From assembly GCA_020465985.1 (NCBI GenBank), contig JAANYP010007924.1, positions 85,001-149,000 on the forward strand: DNA of 64,000 bases, read 5' to 3'. Below the pieces are notes generated by a model. The model was not told the DNA's origin, made no database searches, and saw nothing but the letters and a program-made list of their open reading frames with translations. The translations under genes were made by a program, and so were the position numbers. This document shows positions 48,032 through 58,700 of this stretch, piece after piece (the stretch's first letter is position 1; each line of letters begins with the position of its first letter). The DNA comes from Centrapalus pauciflorus. Its lineage: Eukaryota; Streptophyta; Magnoliopsida; Asterales; Asteraceae.

Positions 48032-48536
48032 AATTGTTATTTTCATAAAACTATAATCCCTTGTTAAATACAAACTTCATTGTCTAAAGTTATATTTTTA
48101 TTAAGGGCAAAATGGTTATTTATAAAAAATGACTGGTATAATGACCAAAACCAAAACAAATTGCCAACAACGGGGACGAAATTCATAATTAATCGCGAAG
48201 AAGGATGAGAATCATAATTTATACCTAACCACATGGACGAAATTTGTAATTTAACCTATACCTTATGCAAATCCAGGTAGAGGACAGGACTCATGAGTTG
48301 GTTTTTCATAGTTTTAACTTTTAAGGTTTAATACTTTTACAAGTACAAATATTATTGTTTTATCGCAACAATATATGTCCTAACATTCTTCCTGTTAAGA
48401 TAAAAACAATAAAATAATTAAGCTCAATTACAAACACTTGATTAATAGACCCAACAAGCATACAAACAAAAAGGTAATGATTCCTTGAACACAATAGTAA
48501 TTAAACGTCGTGTACGTGAGTCGTCAAAGAAGCGTA

Positions 48537-51500
48537 TTACTTAACGAGTCCCTTTGCGTAAACTGCTTCTTTGATGAGTTTTAGCGATTCTTCAAAATCA
48601 TCCAACATCTTGTGTGGATCTGGGACAGTATTATCGTCAACCGAGAGGACTATTGCCATCTTGTTTACATAGCTTTGGAAATTGATCATCAAACCCTAGC
48701 ATCGAGTGGGAATTTAGAAATAAATAGAAAGCACGATAATGGTGTTGACTCGAAAAACACTATGAGGAAAATATATATATATACATATGAGTGTATCTAT
48801 CCTTACATACATTTGGTTGGCCGCAAGAACTAGGAGCAAGGAATTCTATTGCATGGCCATAAAACGCAATTTCTTCAAGAGGTCCAACCAAGTTTGAAAA
48901 GGCCAATGTTGCATGCTTGAGAAGCCTCTGCGAAAACGCGCTTGCGACCTATAGTTTCACAAAGGTAGATCAATACAGCCTCGACTAACATACAATCTTT
49001 GAATACTAAAAAAGGGATTATACCCCTTGCAAGAAAAGATGGTTGTCAATGGTTTTCTAATAGTGAGATAGTATGTACCTTGATGCCAAACAATTTTCGA
49101 ACCATCTCCACTATTGCGAATGAGTATATTGGCTCAAGCGAGTGCTTTTTCCGATCAATTGTTGCCTTAGCTTCTCTAATGTAGTCTAGGGGATCATCTC
49201 TTATACCGATAGTGAATGGAAGGAGCACATAACCGATCCAATTCCCCCATTGCGCTTTCGTGTTCTTTTCCATCATATCAGCCAATGCCTAAAATTTGAT
49301 TGAACATTCACTACAACTTCAATTCCAACTAAATTCCTATGAGTTGTGTTTACAGACACATCTTTTTGCCTCAAATTTCGATAAGATTACAATAGTCTCA
49401 CTTTTGTAAAAATGAACGATTTTAAACAAGAAGTTCTTTAAAAAAAGTTTCGTTAGAAAATGGGTGATTCAAAATATTGATTACTTGAATGTAACAAAAC
49501 ACTTACTTGAATCCCCGAAGATGGTCTTATGTTGACTAAAAGAGTCGAACGCAAGCGTATCTTCTTCTTCGGGAGGTTGTTCTTCTTCTCGGTTGCACCT
49601 TTGTCTTTGCTCTGCTCACCTTAAAAAGTATATATATTTTTTGTAATAATTAGATACATGAAAATAATAAACAAACATTCACCAACGTGTACATATTTGT
49701 TTGTTTAATTAAAAAAAACAAAAACTTTTATTTATATTTGTTCTTTTAATAAACAAACACGCATTAAGAAACCTTCTAGGAAAAAATATCGACGGTGGCC
49801 TGTGACCGTTTTGCTAAAAAGTAAAAAGTAAGAACTAACCATATTTCCGGTTCAGATACTGTGATAATCCAGCTTGAGTAACACCAAGAGCCACGTCATT
49901 TATAGTCTGTAAAATCAAATTTAAAGATATAAAAAGACGTGAGAGACAAAAAAATAATAATAAATAATATTCTGAAAAGGGATATTTGTTTTTTAAAAAA
50001 AAGATCATTCAAGTTGGACCATATTTGTGATTAAAACCCCCAACTATTTTTCATTACACAAAAAACCCCCAACCAGTGAAATCTCACGGGATTGGGATAT
50101 TACCAGTTGTAACCGATTGAAAGTCACAGGATACCGTCGATAAGTTATCAATGACCACTGAAATTTTGTCAAAAAAATAAGTTACAACAAAAAAAACACA
50201 GATTTGAACAACGAAATCAACAACAAATGTGGATTTGAATCATAAAACATAGACAAGTGAATTTGCTAAAAGGAAGGTTCGCAGGAGACGAAGGATTGCT
50301 TAGTAGATTGCAACCGGTTCATCAGGTTGTAAGACATTTTTTTTTAAAGCTCATTTTTTATAAGTTTTAGTCGGTTCAGGTTTTTTGTGGAATGAAATAT
50401 AGTTTGCGGTCTTAATCACAAAAATAATCCAACCTCAAGACTTTTTACGTAAATTTTCCTTGTAAGAGCTAACGATTACAAATTTACAATGCTCCACATT
50501 GAGGAATCTGAAACCAAGAAAAAAAAATCCAACAAAAAACATGCGCGAAGACACCAAGAGATTATTGGCATAATTTAAGTTTATGATATATGTTTTTAAA
50601 AGTTCAGACACCTTTTTATATAAGCTACATTTCAATGAAATACTATTTCGGGAATTGTTAAAAATATGGGTGTGTTTGGGTCGAATTGGTTCGGTTAGTA
50701 GTAACATTATAAACAGTGTTTTCGGTTTCAGTTACCCTTTAGAATACAGTTACCCTTTAGAATACAGTTACCTACAGTTCGATCCACAGTTACCGGCTAT
50801 ATACTTAAAAGCAAATAAAAATTTAAAAACATACTATATATATTTTAAACACAAATTCTATTAAGCAGAGTCGGCTCATTAAAAAAATAGGAACTCATTT
50901 ATTAAAAATCTATAATATATATTTAGGTCTATTAACGATCAAACAAAGTTATCGACTAGCTATATTTTTTAATTTATCTTATATAATTACAAGTTTTAAT
51001 ATTTTTAATTTATTATTTTTATTTGAATTTTGTTTATTTTGAATATATATTTATAAGGCTTCTGATTTATTTTTGAATCCCAAGCTTAGATCGGCCTGGA
51101 CCCAAGTAAAAAAAAAAAAATATGAATTTAAATCTCACTATATGGTAATATACATAGTATACTCTTCATATGCGTGTGGCCTTTTTTTTCTTAGGCCATG
51201 TTTGTTTACCTCTTAATTGAATCATTAAGAGGTCATTTTACCTTTGAATGACTTTTTAATAATTCCATTAAAAACAAAATAAACAACCACTTAGTTATAT
51301 AATTATTTATAGAATGGGGATTGGTTAGAAGGGAGGCCATAACTAAACATTAATTTCTTATATATTTTTCATTTTTTCTTGGGATATACTTATGGGCTTC
51401 CAAATGCAATTTAAACACCAATAATCTCTATCATTATAATACATCATAACTTGGCCTAGCATTAAAAGGAAATGAGTTTAGCCCATTTGGTAAGAGGGAT

Positions 51501-54500
51501 GATATGTAAGTGAGATATCAAGGGTTCGACTTTCGTCGGAGGCAAGTTGAAATTTAGGTGTAGAAAGTAAGCCTTGGAACAAATGAGTAGTATAGAACTA
51601 AGAGTAAGATAGTTTGTCGCTCAAAAAAAATTTAAAAAGAGATGGGCAAACGTACATCCCTCTAGACTTGCATGAATTTACTTTTTAATAATAAATTGTT
51701 TATTTTAAAGTACTAACATGTCTATTTTATAAATTCTAATAAATAAATAACTATATTATCTCTTATTACTTCGTTATTCAATTATACATCATTTATTTAA
51801 ATAATTAATAATTTTTAAAATCAAATTTTTATTTATTAAAAGACAAATATCTTTTTTGTCATTTAACATTAGTAAAATAATTTATTTAAAGTTCAAAATT
51901 TTTAAAAATTTTAGTTATAGAAAAAGTCATTTAATTTTCACAAACATCTTTTTCTTTTTTAATTTTGAAAAAAAAATTCAATTCATTCTGTAAAATTGTA
52001 AATTCTTACTATTTTATTATAAACCATATATTAAATAATTTATAAAGAGCTTTTGTATTTACCATTTATTTTTAACTTTAATTTTAAAATTAACTAGTTT
52101 GGATAAAATATTTATTAACATTCATTGTATATTTATAACTATATGAATTAAATCTATAACTATATTTATTAATAGGGAAAATTATGCAAAAAAAAAAATT
52201 CAATTAAGTCCTCATTTCATTTTTTATTTCTGATAAGTCTCCAAACTGCTTAAACCTTTTAAATTGGTCCGTTAACCTGTTATAACACGTAAACGTATTT
52301 TGCAAAAACAATCAAAGTATAAAAAATTTTCGATTAAGTCCCCATTTCATTTTTTTTCCTGATAAATCCCCGAACTACTTACACATTTGGACTTTTCGAT
52401 AAAATAAAATGATTTTTTAAACTTTTAAAAACGACGATATTTATTTCAATGACAGAGCATGTCATGTTTGTCTAGACCAAACTAAGTTGGTTTGAAAATA
52501 ATATATTTTCAAAATGATGATAGTTGTTTGAAAACAATAAAAAAAATTTAAAAGCCCGTTATTCCGGATAACATAAGCTGGTTTGATATAAAAACATAAA
52601 TGATGATTATTTCCATCCTATGTTTATCTAGACCACAATTTTTAAATATATTTAACTAATTCATCCCGACTAAACTTTAAACAATAAAAATGATCGTTTT
52701 GATTTATCATTTTGTTTTTTTTTTTTGGCATCCACGTATGTGTGACGTGAGTATCAATTGAACAATCACTTAAATTGATAAAGCAACAAATAACATTAGT
52801 TTTATCAAAAGATAAGGGATTTGTGTGGCAAAAAATTAGTTGAGAGATTTTTAAGACAAAATAATTTAGTTAAGTGATTTATAAGACAATTAATTTAGTT
52901 GGGGGACTTAATCGAAAAAAATCATAGATTTATAAAATCCACGTCAGCAATTGCAACCCGCTCAACAGGTCAACGGTAACTTTTCTTGAAAAAAACACCA
53001 AATTCGTGATTTTTATTTAGTTAAGGGACTTATCAGACAAAAAAATTGATAGAGAGACTTAATCGAAAAAAAACTTGTAGTTTGATGGTTTTTTGCGAAA
53101 TTTTACCTTATTAATAAAAAAGAACAATTTATGTCACATGTCAATCTCTCATACATATTCATTTTAATTTTCCCTTCTAATTTTCCTAAAATAACTCATC
53201 TTTTACACTTTCTCAAATTATTAATGTTAAATAATATTTTCCTTTTTGAAGCATTAATTATCATGAATAAAATCTTAATTTTAAAGGAAAAGTGTTTTAA
53301 ATTTACTTTACATATTATTCTGAAATCTGAAATAGATATAAAATAATTTATAAATAGATTTTAATATATACTTTTATTCGTATAATTTTTATTTGTATGT
53401 GTTATAACTACCAAATATTTGTTATTTAATTTAAAAGAATGTTAACGAAAAATATTATACTTGTATCATATAATTATAAATCTAATTTAAATATGTGTAT
53501 GCGTGCAATAAAATATATTTAAATTTATGATCTATTACCGTATTTGTTTTGTATAATTCATACATTATAATTATTGAAAATATATATTAATATATTTTTA
53601 ATATATAAATATTTTTTTTTCAATCAATCCATGTAATATATGGGTAATAGACTAGTATGTGTATAACATAAACTATTTTTTAATTTGGGATATATAATAC
53701 CTCCTTTTTTGAACTCACATCTAATAACATTTAGGTATAGTTTGTAAAAGGGTTAATTATGAAAAAAAAAACCAACATGTTTTCACCTTTTTTGCGTTTT
53801 CGTCTCTCCATGTTATTTTTTTCCATTAAAAACCTCAAGTTAATTTTTTCTTTTTGGTTTTAGGAAATTTAGACATTAGACCCCGGTTATAATTTGTGAA
53901 TCGGGTTTCTAAAAACTGAAAAACCGGGTTCTAATGTCCAAATTTCACTAAACCAAAAAGGAAAAATTAACTTGAGGCTTTTTATGGAAAAAAATAACAT
54001 GGATGGACAAAAACACAAAAAACGTGAATATATGTAATAAACCCTTTTTAAAAATACCTACTTTTCAAACCATTTTTAACCAACACATAATACATAAGTT
54101 TCTAAATAAGTATAATTATCTATATCTATATATATTAATAAAACAAAATAATTCATGCCAAGTGTCATTCCCTTAGCTATTCTAATTTATGTTTTCCCGC
54201 CCATTTTGCCTAATATAACTCTCTCAATTAACTAATATAATTGATTTAAAAAGAAATTAAATGATTACTAAGATAATTAAGTATTACCTAATTTAACTAC
54301 TATAAATAAAAAAACAATCTTTTTAAATAATTTAAATAACTTACAAATTTAACTCCTAATTTTAGTTAACTATGCTTTATCTTATATATTTAAAAAGTAA
54401 AAATAATGCAATATTGGTAAACAAATGTTTATTTATTTTTGTAATTTATAAAAATTTTAAATTCTGTTATATTTAAATATAAAATTTTAAACTTTTACTT

Positions 54501-55649
54501 ATGCTTAGAAATATAAAAATAATTTTTTTTAAAAATGAATCCTATTCATACATATTCAAAAATAAGAAAATTTTGATTATCCCTAAAAGCAAAAAATAAT
54601 ATTGTTTTCATATTTTTTTAGGAAAAAATAAACATTTTTGTATGTAATTTACGTTTGGATAGATTTTAGTAGATTATTTATAATATATCCACGTAATATG
54701 TGGGTTGATAACTAGTTATATAGTAATTTAATTAGAAAACCATCCAGGGAGTCAGTAAGTCACCCCAAAAACATAGCGTTAACAGCATTATATTTAAAAC
54801 GATTAACATTTGTGTTTTTAATTAAAATTTGTTTATATAAAATATATTTAAATTTGAAATTAAAATCTACATACCAAAATTTTAAATTAAAAAACCAGAA
54901 AAATACTACTACTATTCATCATAAATATTACTCCCTCCGTCCCAAAATAATGTCCACCTTTGACTTTTGAAGTATTTCTTTGTCAACTTTGACACTAAGG
55001 GGGCGTTTGGTTCGTGGATTTTTCGGGATTCTCTGGGATTTGCATTTTAAATCATGTGTTTGATTTGCAGATTTCAGTAAGGATTTAAAATCCCAGGATT
55101 TCATATATCTCTTGTTTCTTTGTTATTTAAAAACTCAGTCTTCCCCCTAGTATTTTAAATATCAGTTACCTTGCATTGTTCAAATTAACAAATTTTTTCT
55201 ATAAGATAATGCAGAATCTTTGACAAATTCCTGACAAATGCAAATGTTGCACAATACAAATCCTTTGACAAAATGCAAATCCCAGAGAAAAAAATCTGCG
55301 AACCAAACGCCCTCTAAATATTTTTCTTTGTGTTTTATAATATGTCATGCAAAATATATGAAAGGATTTGGTTTTAAATATATTTACATTGGGTATAATT
55401 TTTATCAAGTATTATATAACACAAACAAATATATTTGAGGTCAAAGTTGAAAAAGAAAGACTTCAAAAGTCGAGAGTAAACAATTATTTTGGGATGGATG
55501 GTGTATTTTAGCTTTATAAATATTTATGAATACTAACAACTTTTGTTTTTTATTCTTTAAACTTCTAATTTTTGAATTTATTATTTTTTCACATAAACAA
55601 TACTATTCATACATATATTTTATTACAAATAACAAAATGTTATGCAATA

Positions 55650-55728
<79 letters not shown>

Positions 55729-58700
55729 TTTAGGTTCAAGTGAGTACCACCTCTAATGCAGCGCACCAGAAGGTACCACCCTTAAAAGTAAATTTTTTGA
55801 AATTTTTTTTCATGAACATGTTCTAGTTAACATTACACAGATCATATGTGAATTTCACGCAAATCCGAACACTCTAAGTGCATGAAAACACGCATCACAT
55901 AAATGCACGTTCACATATACTCAAAATTATGTAAGTGTGTGTTCACATCATTTTTTAGGAGCTAGGAGATGTGAATGTATGTGAAACTTACATATGATAT
56001 TCATAATGTTAATTAAAACATGTTTATGAAAAAAAATATTAAAAAAAGTTCTTTTAAAGGTGGTACCTTCTGGTGCGCTGCATAATGGTGGTACTCTCTC
56101 GAACCTTATTCTATATATATATATATATATATATATTGTATAACTTGTATTTATTTTTGATATATTTTAATAAATTTATAAATAAATAAAACTTTATGAA
56201 ATATGTATTTGTTGGGATAAATATTAACACTGATAGAACTAATATTTTTTTATCTTGGTTTTTTATTTAATCGTCTTTCATCAAAATTGAGGATTATAGT
56301 TGAAACTGAGAATAGAAAGGTTTTGACTAAACCGGTTCGGTTAATTTAAAAATCAAAACGGTTTTAGAATATTCTGATGTTTGTTTGTTGGTTTCATAAC
56401 AATCAGTCAATTACTATATATATGTTTATGAAGTTGAGTGATAGCAATTCAAGAGACACAGCTTGAAAATCCTGGTAATTTTAATATTCAATCGTTTTTG
56501 AATAATACTTTGTTGGAGCATGAATTCATTGAGGCGGCTGGGAGGTCGGGTGGAATACTGAGTATTTGGGATTTATCAACTTTTCAGAAATGCAATTCAA
56601 TTAGGGGCACAAACTACCTGATTATTGTAGGTAAAGTTATGGGTTCTAATTTGCTGATGTTTGTTGCCAATATCTATGCTCCAAGTTGTCCGTCCTTAAG
56701 AAATAGGCTTTGGGAAAGTTTGGCTGCACTTATTCAAAATAATCCAGGAATTTGGGTATTAATGGGTGATTTCAATGAACTCAGATCAAGGGATGAAAGA
56801 TTGGGATCCACTTTTTCGATTTCGCAGGCCAATCGATTTAACAAATTCATAGGGGATGTTGGCATATTTGAAATCAAACTGGGTGGCAGAAGATTTACAT
56901 GGAGAGGGGAGAATGGTACTTCATTTAGTAAATTGGACCGTTTTTTAGTTAACCATGATTTCCTCTCTGTTTGTCCGAATGCGGCTGCCGTTGTTCTTCC
57001 ACGAGAATATTCTGATCATTGTCCGATTCTACTTAATTGTTCGAAAAAAGATTTTGGTCCTCCCCCATTTCGATTTTATAACTCGTGGTTATATCATCCG
57101 GATATCAACTCCCTTGTCTCCAATTCTTGGCAATCTTGTAAAGTCTCTGGTATGGCTGATTATGTTCTTACTTCAAAATTGAAAGCTGTTAAAGTAGCTT
57201 TAAAAGAGTGGAGAGTAAAGCAGTTTGACCCTCAAAAAAAAAGTTGGGTGAGCTTAAGAAAAAGATAGATGATTTGGACTTATTGGTAGAAAATAGACCC
57301 CTTCTTCATTGCGAATCTGAAGAGAGGAAAAATCTTTGTAAGGCTGTCACAGACTTGGAGGCCTCCATTTCTTTTGATTTGAAGCAAAAAGCACGTATTC
57401 GGTGGGAGGTCGAGGGTGACGAAAATTCAACTTTGTTTCATGGAGTCATTAAATCCAAGAATAGTAAAAATCGTATTAATGGGATCCATGTTCGTGGAGA
57501 TTGGGTGGATGATCCTAAAATTGTTAAGGAAGAAATTTTCAAGTACTTTGCTGCCAAAACAAAAGAACCTTTGTCTGTTAGGCCTATATTTCGATGTTCA
57601 TCTTTCAAAAAGCTTTCTAGCGATGATTCAGCTATGCTTGAAAACACTTTCTCACCGGAAGAAACCAAAGAGGCCGTTTGGGCGTGTGGAAGCGATAAAG
57701 CCCCTGGACCGGATGGTTTCAATTTCAGATTCATTAAGCAATTTTGGAGCATTATGGAAAAGGATGTTATCAATATGGTGAGTAATTTTGAATCTCAAAG
57801 TTCCTTTTCTAATGGTTGCAATTCTTCTTTTATAGCTCTGTTTCCTAAGACTTGTGATCCACTTGTGCCTAAAGACTTCAGGCCAATAAGTCTTATTGGT
57901 TGTGTGTATAAAATAATTGCAAAACTTCTTTCTTTGAGACTTAAGAAGGTGATCGGTAAGGTGATAAGTTCAGAGCAGTCAGCTTATGTGGAAGGAAGAC
58001 AAATTCTTGACGGTCCATTAATGTTAAACGAAGTGTGCAATTGGGTCAAAAAATCTAAGCAATGCGCTCTTCTGTTTAAAGTTGATTTCGAGAAAGCTTT
58101 TGACTCTCTGTCATGGTCTTATCTTGAAAATGTTATGGAGCAAATGAACTTTGGAGCTAAATGGAGAAAATGGATTTTGGGATGTCTACAATCTGGTCGG
58201 GCATCGGTTCTTGTTAATGGTTCCCCCACTGATGAATTCCCTTTACTGAGAGGATTGAGACAAGGTGATCCCCTTTCACCTTTCTTTTTCATTCTTGGTA
58301 TGGAAGGTTTGCACATGACTATTTTGGAAGCTCAATCAAAATGTCTCTTTTCTGGTCTTCAACTCCCAAACGGTGGTCCTATACTCTCTCATCTGATTTT
58401 TGCGGATGATATTATGTTTATTGGAAAATGGTCCAATACTAACATCATAAATCTTACAAGAATCCTCAAGTGTTTCCATTTGGTTTCGGGTTTGAAAGTG
58501 AATTACACCAAAAGTAAAGTTTTTGGTATTGGGGTGGATGATCAAGATGTTTCTGATTTTGCTTCATTTCTCAAATGTGAAGCTTCAAAGCTACCTTTTA
58601 CAAACTTGGGATTACCTGTTGGTGCTAACATGAATAGGCTCTGTTCATGGAATCCGATAATTGAGAAGGTCAAGAAACGGCTTTCAAACTGGAAGGCTAA

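Noticed and set aside
57232..57268. Programmed frameshift between LINE endonuclease and RT
   Set aside because: Plant L1-type ORF2 is normally one frame, and further breaks downstream show decay, so a slip in the A-run or an assembly error is simpler.
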